Shown here piece after piece: positions 44,833 to 52,765 of a stretch of 52,765 nucleotides of DNA. Each line of letters begins with the position of its first letter. The stretch's first letter is position 1. Source of the stretch: Candidatus Kapaibacterium sp. GTDB lineage: Bacteria; Bacteroidota; Ignavibacteria; Kapaibacteriales; UBA2268. Where the stretch lies: positions 1 through 52,765 of the forward strand of contig JAPLFL010000042.1 of assembly GCA_026390695.1 (NCBI GenBank), written 5' to 3'. The translations under genes were made by a program, and so were the position numbers. The notes under the pieces are model-generated. The model was not told where the DNA came from. It ran no database searches and saw only the letters and a program-made list of their open reading frames with translations.

Positions 44833-47076
44833 CTATTTTCTAACTTTTATAGTTCCTAATAGAAAATATGAAACTGTATAAATGAGTGCCGCTATGGCCA
44901 AGCATACACTGAACCCATAAGCGAACGCAATCAACATAATTATAACAGAGCCAAAAACAGAAGCCGCACCATTTACAGCAAATCCCCAATCAATTAAGTC
45001 ACCGACTTTTCTGGCTGCATACGGGAATGGCGCTCCCATAAAAAAACCGACTGGGAATATTAATATCGCTGTCAGAGCTATTCTCGGAGCCAATGTAAAA
45101 GATCCGAAACTATATAGCAAATGTCTGAAAACAAATATATCTAATAGTAGCCATGTTACAATTAAAATAAAAGGAAGATATTTTGGAAAATTTTCAGAAT
45201 AACGAGCTCCTATGCCGGTTGCGAGCAAGAGAGTGACCAGCACGGTTATAAAACTATAAATGGAAGCACCAATGAAAAGTGTATATTTTTGGATCAAAAC
45301 CACTTCAATAATCATATATCCCATCCCGATTGCAAAGAAGTAGAGCCATGCTGATATATTTAATTTTTTCTCTTTTTTTCTGAAATAGGGAATTAAATTA
45401 ACAGGAATGACAATCAGCAAAAATATTAATAAAATGATCACAATTAACGCTTTGGAAAGAGGGAATCCTGAGAACTCAGTTTTCTCAACAGAATTGGCAT
45501 TCTTCATCGAAAAGTTTTTCCAAAGACCAAGCTGTGCAATGAAGGGGCGATCGTCATTTGTAGGAGATAAATCTATATGTACTTCTTTTTGAATTTCCTG
45601 CCAGCCTTGCAAAACTATTTGATTTAAAGTTTGATTTTCACGCCCTGGACGAGCCGGATAGACCAATTCCAGAATGTTCTTTGGGGTTGAATCCAAATTC
45701 ATAAAAGCATTATTGATAATTTCATTTGTTAAAGGTGCCTTGGATACCAGGATTATCTCCCTGTGCCATTCTTTTGATTTATACATTGCAAAATGGTTCT
45801 TGTAATCCTTGATATTTAATTCTTTTAAAGCACTGATAAGCTCAGATACCATGCGTGGTACATAAAATTGATGCTCAACCATCAAAAATCCATTTGGCGA
45901 AAGTGCTTTCCAATAATCTTTAAATGCTTCTGTTGTAAATAAATAATTTTCTGCTAATGCAAATGCCCCGGAAGCCAGTGCAGCATACGTATTTGCACTA
46001 TGTGAGAAGATATAATCGAACTTATTATCGAAACGACGAATATATGAACGTGCATCCTCGTTTACAACTATCACACGTGGATCATTGTAAATACTACCGG
46101 AAAAAGCTGCTAATGAGCCCTCAGTCATCAAATAATTTATATATGAATTAACTTCAACGGCATGAACTTCCTTTGCTCCGGCTAATAATGCCTGAAGAAC
46201 ATCCTTGCCACCTCCTGCTCCCAAAGCAAGGAAAGTGCAGTTTTTGTTGAATTTTTTTACCAAATACTCTGCATTTATGCCAAAATCATATTTAATAGAA
46301 TCCGGCCGGTTATAATTACCATCGAAACCGATTACCGTTGAACTTGATGAATTGTCAGTATGCAAGCCACGATACATATCGTTGTATTTATAAATCTTCA
46401 ACTTTGCCAGAGCGTCCCAATGTGTAAATATAAGTTGAGCTTTTTTCTCATCTTTAACTCCGAGTATATTTTCTGAAAACATTGCAAGAAGTAGCATCAG
46501 AGCTACAAGAGCAGATGGAAATATCTTGTTCTTTGAGTCCTTAGAAATAATATTAAGAGCTAATAAGGGGAATGCAATCAGGGTGGATGCGAGTGGAGTT
46601 TGGAGTAAATTCATTGCAATTATTGAAACAACGGCACCTAATCCAGCACCAAGCATATCATACATGTAAAGTTTTGGCATATCCTGATTATTCTCTTTGA
46701 ATAACTTAGCCAGAGCCACACCAGCGAAAAAGAATGTTGAACCGAGTATCAGAACAAGAAAAATTATTCCGATAAAACTAAATAGGGAACTGAAAATTTT
46801 ACTAAAATCAACATCTAAAATAAATACGAGAGGCGGCCCAATAAGAACACTCAATGCCGTTAGATTAAGCATTAATTCAAATTTTCCATTGCCGGAATAA
46901 AATTTGAATAGTCTCAATGCAAGTCCACCGAGGCTCAAGCCAAACACTGAAAGCGAGAGTATCAAAAAAGCAAAGGTATAGAAGAACTCAGCAGAAAATA
47001 TTCTTGTCCAGATTGTTTCAATTGAAATAACTGTGAGTGAGAGCGCGAAAATAGTCCAGTACTTGTTGATTTTCAT
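44833..47076 (-). CDS. Membrane protein with a spermidine-synthase-like methyltransferase-fold domain
   Basis: A 747-residue protein: about six N-terminal membrane segments (~10-205), a central SAM-binding-type domain with 'LALGAGGGKDVLQALLAG' (283-300) and 'VHAVEVNSYINYLM' (304-317), then about six or seven C-terminal membrane segments (~535-747). Fusions of a spermidine synthase (SpeE-like) fold with membrane segments are common in this phylum but their reaction is not settled. A polyamine role is therefore a guess. ATG 47076 is followed by a typical first membrane segment. Confidence 0.8.
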   Translation of the reverse strand: MKINKYWTIFALSLTVISIETIWTRIFSAEFFYTFAFLILSLSVFGLSLGGLALRLFKFYSGNGKFELMLNLTALSVLIGPPLVFILDVDFSKIFSSLFSFIGIIFLVLILGSTFFFAGVALAKLFKENNQDMPKLYMYDMLGAGLGAVVSIIAMNLLQTPLASTLIAFPLLALNIISKDSKNKIFPSALVALMLLLAMFSENILGVKDEKKAQLIFTHWDALAKLKIYKYNDMYRGLHTDNSSSSTVIGFDGNYNRPDSIKYDFGINAEYLVKKFNKNCTFLALGAGGGKDVLQALLAGAKEVHAVEVNSYINYLMTEGSLAAFSGSIYNDPRVIVVNEDARSYIRRFDNKFDYIFSHSANTYAALASGAFALAENYLFTTEAFKDYWKALSPNGFLMVEHQFYVPRMVSELISALKELNIKDYKNHFAMYKSKEWHREIILVSKAPLTNEIINNAFMNLDSTPKNILELVYPARPGRENQTLNQIVLQGWQEIQKEVHIDLSPTNDDRPFIAQLGLWKNFSMKNANSVEKTEFSGFPLSKALIVIILLIFLLIVIPVNLIPYFRKKEKKLNISAWLYFFAIGMGYMIIEVVLIQKYTLFIGASIYSFITVLVTLLLATGIGARYSENFPKYLPFILIVTWLLLDIFVFRHLLYSFGSFTLAPRIALTAILIFPVGFFMGAPFPYAARKVGDLIDWGFAVNGAASVFGSVIIMLIAFAYGFSVCLAIAALIYTVSYFLLGTIKVRK

Positions 47077-47103
47077 TTTAATTCATCTGTTAAATTTAAA
47101 TTA

Positions 47104-49653
47104 TTAATGCTCTATTGCCAATTTAACCATCTGAGGAAATTCTTTCAATAAGTCATCTATTTTAGTAATATCTTTGCCTCCTGCTGTTGCAAGCTGAGGC
47201 TTGCCACCACCACCACCACCAAGGCGTTTAGCTGCTTCTCCTACCAATTTTCCGGCATTTGTTCTCTTAAGTAAATCGTCGCTTACAACACAGACTAATT
47301 GCGCTTTTTCGTTTAAAATGCAAGAAATTAAACCAATTGATGAATTCCCCATCATCGTTCGCAATTCTTCGGCAGAATGACGCATAGTTTCGATTGAATC
47401 AAAAACAGCGAATGCAGCAATAACTTTGACATCGTCTATATTTGCCGCAGAGCTAATCCATGTTTTCATAGTTGATTTAAGGTTTTGCATTTTAAGAGCT
47501 GCAATTTCCTTTTCTAATTGTTTAATTTTATCTGTGAGTGTACCAGCATGGTCATTTTTTTCAGTAATTTTATTATGTAACCCTTGAATAAATTTCTCAA
47601 TTCCGAATCCTGACACCGCTTCCACACGGCGTACTCCGGCTGCAATTGAAGATTCCGAAATAATTTTGAAAAAGCCAATTTCGCTTGTATTCTTCACATG
47701 TGTACCTCCGCAGAGTTCCAAAGAATACTTCTCATCCATAACAACTGCACGGACTATTTCGCCATATTTATCACCGAAAAACATTTTGATTTTACTATTT
47801 TTTCTGGCTTCATCGATAGACAGGATGCGAGTTTCTACATTGATTGCATCCATGATCTTTGCATTAACAATTTTTTCGATTTCCGCAATTTTCTCTTCAC
47901 TTACTCTTTCAAAATGGTTGAAATCAAAGCGTAAATATTCAGGTGAAACAAGTGAACCTGCCTGCTGAACATGCGAGCCGAGTACTGTTCTTAATGCTTC
48001 ATGAAATAAATGGGTTGCGGAATGATTTCTCATTATTGCACGACGACGCTGCTGGTCGATCTTTGCAAGTGCTGTCACCCCAATTGTAGGCTCAACTTCA
48101 GTGGAACAGATGTGCAGATATGCATTTCCATGCTTTTTAACATCAATTACTTCATAGCTTATTCCATTTATTATTAAATTACCGGTATCTGATATTTGGC
48201 CACCACTCTCAGCATAGAAAGGTGTTCTGTCTAAAACAACCATATTATCTTTTATAAATATGACTTCGGCTTCGGAAAGTGTATTTTCATATCCGACAAA
48301 TTCTGTTTTTGTTTCTACAATTGGAATTTCAACATCCTGACTAATATTTTTACGGGCAGCTCGTGAACGTGCACGCTGGGCTGCCATATTCTCCTGAAAT
48401 CCTTCCGTATCAACGCTAAAGCCATTCTCGCGAGCAATCAACTCCGTCAAATCAAGAGGAAATCCGAATGAATCATACAGAAGAAAAGCATCAGCTCCAT
48501 CTACTGCTGTTTTATTCTCATTTTTTAGTTTTGTAAATATATCATCAGTTTTATCCAAACCGCGTTCGAGTGTAGCAAGGAAGCTTTCTTCTTCAGCTTT
48601 TATCACACGTTCGATAGTATTGAATTGGTTTTGCAATTCTGGGAAAACATATCCCATTGTATCTATAAGAACAGGGAGTAATTTGTAAATCACTGGATCA
48701 TTCATCCCCAACTTTCTTGCAAAGCGGCAAGCACGGCGCAGAATACGGCGAAGTACATAGCTACGACCTTCGTTTCCGGGCATAGCTCCATCAGCTATAG
48801 CAAAAGACAGAGTTCGCACGTGATCTGCAATTACACGCATTGCTATACTGTCAGGATCAGTAAGACCACCATTATAAGATATTCCTGATAATTTTGATAT
48901 TTCATTAATAATTGGTGAGAAAACATCGGAATCATAATTGGAATTTTTTCCTTGAATTACAGCGCAGATGCGTTCAAAGCCCATACCTGTATCCACATGT
49001 TTGGATTTAAGTTCTTCGAGAGAACCATCTGTTTTTCGATTGAACTGAATGAAAACCAAATTCCAAATTTCAATCACTTCGGGTGAACCTGCATTTACTA
49101 ATTTTCCACCGGATAAATCTGAAGTCCGGTCAAAGTGAATCTCGCTACAGGGGCCACATGGTCCGGTTTCACCCATTTCCCAGAAATTATCCTTTTCATC
49201 AAAACGATGTATTCTATCGCTTGGTAAAAATTCCTTCCAATATTCCATTGCTTCGTCATCAGTTCTGTAAACAGTAGCATGAATACGTTCAGTTGGTAAG
49301 TTCCACACTTTTGTAATTAATTCCCAAGCCCATGAAATTGCTTCTTTTTTATAATAATCTCCGAAACTCCAGTTCCCAAGCATCTCAAAGAAGGTATGAT
49401 GATAAGTATCAACTCCTACTTCTTCCAAATCATTATGCTTGCCGCTTACACGGATACATTTCTGAGTGTCGGCTGCCCGACTGTATTCCCGGCTTCCGGA
49501 ACCAAGAAATACATCCTTGAACTGATTCATTCCTGCATTGGTAAATAGCAGAGTTGGGTCTCCGTGTGGGATGACAGGTGCACTTGGAACTATTTTATGT
49601 TGTTTGGACTCGAAAAAGTCCATAAAAGATTTTCTGATTTCGTTTGATGTCAT
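47104..49653 (-). CDS. alaS: Alanyl-tRNA synthetase
   Basis: An 849-residue enzyme that charges tRNA-Ala. N-terminal catalytic core: 'HKIVPSAPVIPHGDPTLLFTNAGMNQFK' and 'GNWSFGDYYKKEAISWAWE'. Editing domain zinc site: H544-S-A-T-H548 and C648-G-G-T-H652. C-Ala domain ends with 'KRLGGGGGGKPQLATAGGKD'. Full length, no insert. It is transcribed with a 27-base gap to the membrane protein gene, so both could share a transcript. Confidence 0.98.
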   Translation of the reverse strand: MTSNEIRKSFMDFFESKQHKIVPSAPVIPHGDPTLLFTNAGMNQFKDVFLGSGSREYSRAADTQKCIRVSGKHNDLEEVGVDTYHHTFFEMLGNWSFGDYYKKEAISWAWELITKVWNLPTERIHATVYRTDDEAMEYWKEFLPSDRIHRFDEKDNFWEMGETGPCGPCSEIHFDRTSDLSGGKLVNAGSPEVIEIWNLVFIQFNRKTDGSLEELKSKHVDTGMGFERICAVIQGKNSNYDSDVFSPIINEISKLSGISYNGGLTDPDSIAMRVIADHVRTLSFAIADGAMPGNEGRSYVLRRILRRACRFARKLGMNDPVIYKLLPVLIDTMGYVFPELQNQFNTIERVIKAEEESFLATLERGLDKTDDIFTKLKNENKTAVDGADAFLLYDSFGFPLDLTELIARENGFSVDTEGFQENMAAQRARSRAARKNISQDVEIPIVETKTEFVGYENTLSEAEVIFIKDNMVVLDRTPFYAESGGQISDTGNLIINGISYEVIDVKKHGNAYLHICSTEVEPTIGVTALAKIDQQRRRAIMRNHSATHLFHEALRTVLGSHVQQAGSLVSPEYLRFDFNHFERVSEEKIAEIEKIVNAKIMDAINVETRILSIDEARKNSKIKMFFGDKYGEIVRAVVMDEKYSLELCGGTHVKNTSEIGFFKIISESSIAAGVRRVEAVSGFGIEKFIQGLHNKITEKNDHAGTLTDKIKQLEKEIAALKMQNLKSTMKTWISSAANIDDVKVIAAFAVFDSIETMRHSAEELRTMMGNSSIGLISCILNEKAQLVCVVSDDLLKRTNAGKLVGEAAKRLGGGGGGKPQLATAGGKDITKIDDLLKEFPQMVKLAIEH

Positions 49654-49762
49654 AAGATTTCTTAAATCGTGAATACAATAATAACTTTAATTTTTAAGTA
49701 ATTAGAAAATAATAAAGCTCAAAATTACGGAAAATTCGCGGATAAGCAAAGCTGAGAGCAGT

Positions 49763-50332
49763 TTAATCATTGTAGGAATTATCTCGCCACTGAGATATTT
49801 TCCATGAATCTCGTGTATTGGAGCGGATTATTGTAAACTCTGCCGTACCGTGAAATGATTCGTGATAATTTGCATTAAAGTAAATGGAAAGCTGAAAACC
49901 CCGTCTGATTGTCATTCTCAAAGAATCACCATCAGAATTCAAATCTTTATACCAAATCAAATCAATAACGTCAGCAGCCTGAAATAATCTCCATGTTATA
50001 ATCATGTCCTCTTGTCTGTCCCAGCTAATATCTGCCTGACGATCATAATTTTTAGAAATAAAAATAAAATCAGGACTGAGCAAATTGCTGTATGAGACAG
50101 TGTCTTTTAATGTATAAGCATAACGGAAATTTTGAAATATCCCGTCGATTGTGGTCTGATCAGAAAGTACATTTGAACATTCAGAGCAAGTTCTGAGGGC
50201 TGGTGCAAATGGATTTTGGCAGGACAGTAGCGTTATGAGAATAAGCAGGTACCATCGGATTGGAAAATATTTATTTATTTCCAAATTTAAAAATATCTTA
50301 CTTATTTGCTCTTTTAATAAATCAAATTTCAT
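49763..50332 (-). CDS. Lipoprotein, NTF2-like (paralogue of next gene)
   Basis: About 189 residues from ATG 50332 (a longer frame begins at 50413 inside the preceding gene). A late lipobox 'L-L-S-C' follows a hydrophobic stretch. The mature part ('FQNFRYAYTLKDTVSYSNLLSPDF.F.S', then a 'W' and 'AEFTIIRSN...WKISQWRD') resembles NTF2-like lipoproteins and lines up with the gene just upstream. It starts 4 bases after that gene stops, so the two are one operon. Function unknown. Confidence 0.65.
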   Translation of the reverse strand: MKFDLLKEQISKIFLNLEINKYFPIRWYLLILITLLSCQNPFAPALRTCSECSNVLSDQTTIDGIFQNFRYAYTLKDTVSYSNLLSPDFIFISKNYDRQADISWDRQEDMIITWRLFQAADVIDLIWYKDLNSDGDSLRMTIRRGFQLSIYFNANYHESFHGTAEFTIIRSNTRDSWKISQWRDNSYND

Positions 50333-50336
50333 TTTT

Positions 50337-50954
50337 CTAATTAAAAAATTGTGCTTTAAGAAAACTGAAACTAACTTGTGTTGTATCGGAATTTTGATCA
50401 AGCCACGAATCAATATACCATAAATTTGATTTGCTGTTTCGCATCAGATGAAATTGCAATTTACCTGAAAAGTATGTCTTAAGTTGAGCATCCTGATAAT
50501 TTAAATTGATTGAATAATTTGAAGTATATAAAGCTGATTCAGCCGTATTATCGCTTATTGTCACATTCGTAAAAGTCAGTATAGGTATAGTTCCTGACTG
50601 TTTTGTTTTCATTGCATTAAAGTATTTTCTTTCAGCACTTAGCGACCAACTATCATACATGGCCGAATAAACAGATTTTGCATCTGATGAAGGAATGAAA
50701 TTATAAATTACTCCACTTAAATTGTTTGAATCAGCAAAACATTGAATGTAATTATCTACATTTTGATCGACAAAAGCATTTTGAAAATTTTTAATTACCA
50801 GGTCGTAGGAAACTGGTTGTTCAAAGTTGGAGCGGCTGCTGTTGGGATTTTCAGGCGAGCGTGTCTCAAACAAATTACATGCGGTAAAAATCCACATTAA
50901 GATAAAAAATATAATTTGCTTCTGTATTTTTGAATTAGAGATTTTCTTGTACAT
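50337..50954 (-). CDS. Lipoprotein, NTF2-like
   Basis: A 205-residue lipoprotein: lipobox 'I-F-T-A-C26', then 'YDLVIKNFQNAFVDQNVDNYIQCFAD', 'SWSLSAERKYFNAM' and 'LQFHLMRNSKSNLWYIDSWLD', an NTF2-like cone fold by pattern. It shares the 'NFQNAF...Y...F' start and 'W.I..W.D' end with the next gene, so the pair is a tandem duplication. Function unknown. Confidence 0.68.
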   Translation of the reverse strand: MYKKISNSKIQKQIIFFILMWIFTACNLFETRSPENPNSSRSNFEQPVSYDLVIKNFQNAFVDQNVDNYIQCFADSNNLSGVIYNFIPSSDAKSVYSAMYDSWSLSAERKYFNAMKTKQSGTIPILTFTNVTISDNTAESALYTSNYSINLNYQDAQLKTYFSGKLQFHLMRNSKSNLWYIDSWLDQNSDTTQVSFSFLKAQFFN

Positions 50955-51137
50955 AATAAAAATTTTAATAGAATTTTACAGATCATTTTCTATGATGCTG
51001 AAGTTTAAACAAATTATTGCAATTAATAAATAATTAAAATAACGAAAGTTAATTAAATAAATTTTACTTCATTGAGAGTAAATTTTTTTATATTGCAAAG
51101 TTATGTAATCCAAATTCAAAATAAAATTGATAATCAA

Positions 51138-52091
51138 ATGAAGATATTGTTTAAATCTATGGTTGCTTTAATTGCAATAATAACTTTTTCATGCAGCAAT
51201 ACTAATAATCCACAAAATTGTCAAAAAATTTTAGATCCTCAATTAGCCATATTTTATGACTGCCAGCCTAATCCTTCCAATTGCACTGAAGGTTCGGTTA
51301 CAGCAGCTGAAAAGACCAAGGTATTGAATAGATTGAATCAAATCAGAACGATTCACGGGCTTCCAAAAGTTACATATAATTTTGCTGAAGATAATTTGGT
51401 GCAAAAAGCGGCTCTGCTCACTTTGGCAAATAAAGTGATGACTCATCAGCCATCAAGCGTTGCTCATTGTTTCTCCGATGATGCTTATAATGGCTGTGAC
51501 CAATCTAATTTATGGCTTGGCACTGCAAGTGCAATTTACCAATTTAGCTCAGAGCAAATGGTCGATTCATGGCTTATTGATAAGGATGTGCTCTCTTTAG
51601 GTCACAGGCGCTGGATGTTAAATCCATACCTTAGCAAAATTTCTTTTGGACGAGCTGACGGTTTTGATGCAAGTACAAAATTAACCTGTGCAGGTGTAAT
51701 TAAAATATTCGATAGAAAGAATCAGGAGATTAAAACAAGTTTTAGTGGAAATTATGTCGCTTATCCTGTAAACGAATATCCTAAATCACTTTTTAACTCC
51801 AAATGGTATTATTCTTTTTCGGTAGTTATCGATCCTAATAATCTGTGGGCATCTCAGTCTGTCGATTATTCAAGTGCAAGCGTTACTATGGTTGATGAAG
51901 GAGGTACAGCACTATCTGTTAGCGGGATAAAATATGATAATGAAGGTTACGGTGTACCAAATTCCTTGCAGTGGCTTGGTGGATCAAGCATTCAGGAAAG
52001 TGTCAAATACAACGTTACTATAAAGAATGTAATTGTAAACGGAATTTCCAAAAATTATTCATATTGGTTCAAAATCAATCCGACGAATTGA
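51138..52091 (+). CDS. Lipoprotein with a CAP (SCP/PR-1-like) domain
   Basis: About 317 residues from ATG 51138 (a frame from 51072 only extends upstream of the signal peptide). Lipobox 'I-T-F-S-C'. The CAP domain is seen in 'VLNRLNQIRTIHGLPKVTYNFAEDNLVQKAAL', 'MTHQPSS..HCFSDDAY', 'SSEQMVDSWLIDK', and 'LGHRRWMLNPYLSKISFG'. CAP proteins bind or cut diverse ligands; His residues of the usual cavity are present. The C-terminal part is a separate beta-rich segment. Divergent from the lipoprotein pair; its end overlaps the trpF remnant by 17 bases (opposite strand). Confidence 0.82.
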   Translation: MKILFKSMVALIAIITFSCSNTNNPQNCQKILDPQLAIFYDCQPNPSNCTEGSVTAAEKTKVLNRLNQIRTIHGLPKVTYNFAEDNLVQKAALLTLANKVMTHQPSSVAHCFSDDAYNGCDQSNLWLGTASAIYQFSSEQMVDSWLIDKDVLSLGHRRWMLNPYLSKISFGRADGFDASTKLTCAGVIKIFDRKNQEIKTSFSGNYVAYPVNEYPKSLFNSKWYYSFSVVIDPNNLWASQSVDYSSASVTMVDEGGTALSVSGIKYDNEGYGVPNSLQWLGGSSIQESVKYNVTIKNVIVNGISKNYSYWFKINPTN

Positions 52092-52632
52092 TATAATTTT
52101 GTAATTCAAATTCAGTTTTGGCATTTTGAACAAATTTCAAAATTTTATCATAATTTTTATTTCCGAATTCATCTTCGACTCCGCTGTGGCTATCAACTCC
52201 AAATGGCCGAACTTGGATTATAGCATCACGGATATTTTCGGACTTAAGACCACCTGCTAAAATAATTGGATTGGAACTATGATCGGCAATAAATCTACTT
52301 TTCGACCAATCGTGAGTTTTGCCTGTGGCACCGCATGCTCCGGTTGTTTCGTCTAAAGTATCGGTGATAAAGTAATCAACAAATGGACTATATTTTTGTA
52401 TGAACTTGATAAAATGATCTTTTGATTGTCTGCCAATTATTATACTTTTAATAATTAGCAATTCAGGATTATTTATTCTTAATGATTTCAATTCATTGAG
52501 GGATATATGGCCATGAAGTTGAACCGATGATGTGTGAATAAAGTTACAAAGTGAGCTAATTTCATTTGATTTACAAAGATAGGTTATTAAACATGTTTGT
52601 ATTTTATTATTTAATTCATTGATAATTTTGGG
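52075..52632 (-). pseudogene. trpF: 5'-truncated phosphoribosylanthranilate isomerase (trpF)
   Basis: The - strand frame encodes the C-terminal ~185 residues of TrpF, which isomerises phosphoribosylanthranilate in tryptophan synthesis. Recognisable: 'SVQLHGH', 'TDTLDETTGACGATGKTHDW', 'IILAGGLKSENI' and 'GVDSHSGVED'. The first ~45-50 residues, including the catalytic Cys motif (usually KICG.T), are missing: upstream the frame runs to a TGA at 52633-52635, exactly where insertion-sequence DNA begins. Only a TTG (52491) could start a shorter protein, with no support. I read this as trpF disrupted by a transposon. Confidence 0.8.
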
Positions 52633-52765
52633 TCATGTCAAATTTTTGGGGATTAAGCAAAAAGTTTAGCTAATCTAAAGAGGAAAAACTTAGTATCAAT
52701 CACCCCTCTGAGATTAGCTCTAAATAGTTTTACCTTCGCGTTAAAAGATTCAGCATTTGCATTGG
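52630..52765 (-). mobile_element. End of an insertion sequence (ISL3/ISAon1-like), runs off the window
   Basis: The boundary is placed near 52630, where TrpF coding ends and GGGTCATGTCAAATTTTTGGG, a plausible terminal inverted repeat, begins. About 20 bases inside is the stop codon of a transposase. Only one end is in the window, so the target duplication cannot be checked (a candidate 8 bases, ATAATTTT, precedes it). Confidence 0.7.
52653..52765 (-). CDS. Transposase, C-terminal 36 residues (partial at window end)
   Basis: Reading in from the window edge on the - strand: 'NANAESFNAKVKLFRANLRG', then 'VIDTKFFLFRLAKLFA' and TAA. This is the characteristic end of DDE transposases I know from Bacteroidota (annotated ISL3-domain or ISAon1 family; family name from memory). 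The catalytic Asp/Glu and start lie outside the window. Confidence 0.75.
   Translation of the reverse strand, partial: NANAESFNAKVKLFRANLRGVIDTKFFLFRLAKLFA

Overview
The window is AT-rich DNA that looks like a member of the Bacteroidota/Chlorobiota (FCB) group, possibly an Ignavibacteria- or Kapabacteria-like lineage. The evidence is three proteins with type IX secretion (T9SS) C-terminal sorting tails, many signal peptides ending in AQ/SQ, and the chromosomal order tRNA(Tyr-Gly-Gly-Thr-Trp)-secE-nusG-rplKAJL-rpoBC. The genus-level placement is inference.

Region 1 (about 0.3-10.4 kb, + strand) is the most unusual part. It encodes a chain of redox and metal proteins. These are a Cyc2-like fused monoheme cytochrome-porin, a small lipoprotein, a type-1 copper cupredoxin, a c-type cytochrome lipoprotein, a membrane-anchored CuA domain protein, a NosR/NapH-like membrane polyferredoxin, and a second CuA domain fused to cytochrome c. 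Three of the later genes overlap (4 to 6 kb) and are probably translationally coupled. No oxidase subunit I, NosZ or other terminal reductase is present. Downstream lie a DUF2318-like cysteine protein with a T9SS tail, a two-domain Ig-like lipoprotein and an outer-membrane barrel fused to a heavy-metal-associated (HMA) domain. I infer an electron conduit between outer and inner membranes with associated metal handling. It resembles the rus operon of iron oxidisers in parts list but has a polyferredoxin where the oxidase would be.

Region 2 (10.4-18 kb) holds a 21/42-bp tandem repeat, a 2049-residue secreted vWA/WD40 protein, and a 1.07-kb gene-poor stretch with palindromic repeats and a decayed WD40-type gene start.

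Region 3 (18-34.5 kb) is housekeeping: an M28 peptidase and moaC on the + strand, then on the - strand (in transcription order) five tRNAs, secE, nusG, rplK, rplA, rplJ, rplL, rpoB, rpoC and fusA. The usual tuf (between tRNA-Thr and tRNA-Trp) and rpsL-rpsG (between rpoC and fusA) are absent, and the EF-G resembles the mitochondrial EF-G1/spdEFG1 type.

Region 4 (34.7-52.8 kb) contains a TPR protein, an OmpA-like periplasmic protein, an M24 peptidase, hrcA, a DUF3108 protein, a LolA-like protein, a T9SS-secreted metzincin protease, a GIY-YIG protein, a membrane spermidine-synthase-like protein, alaS, two tandem related lipoproteins, a CAP-domain lipoprotein, and a 5'-truncated trpF interrupted by an insertion sequence that runs off the window end.
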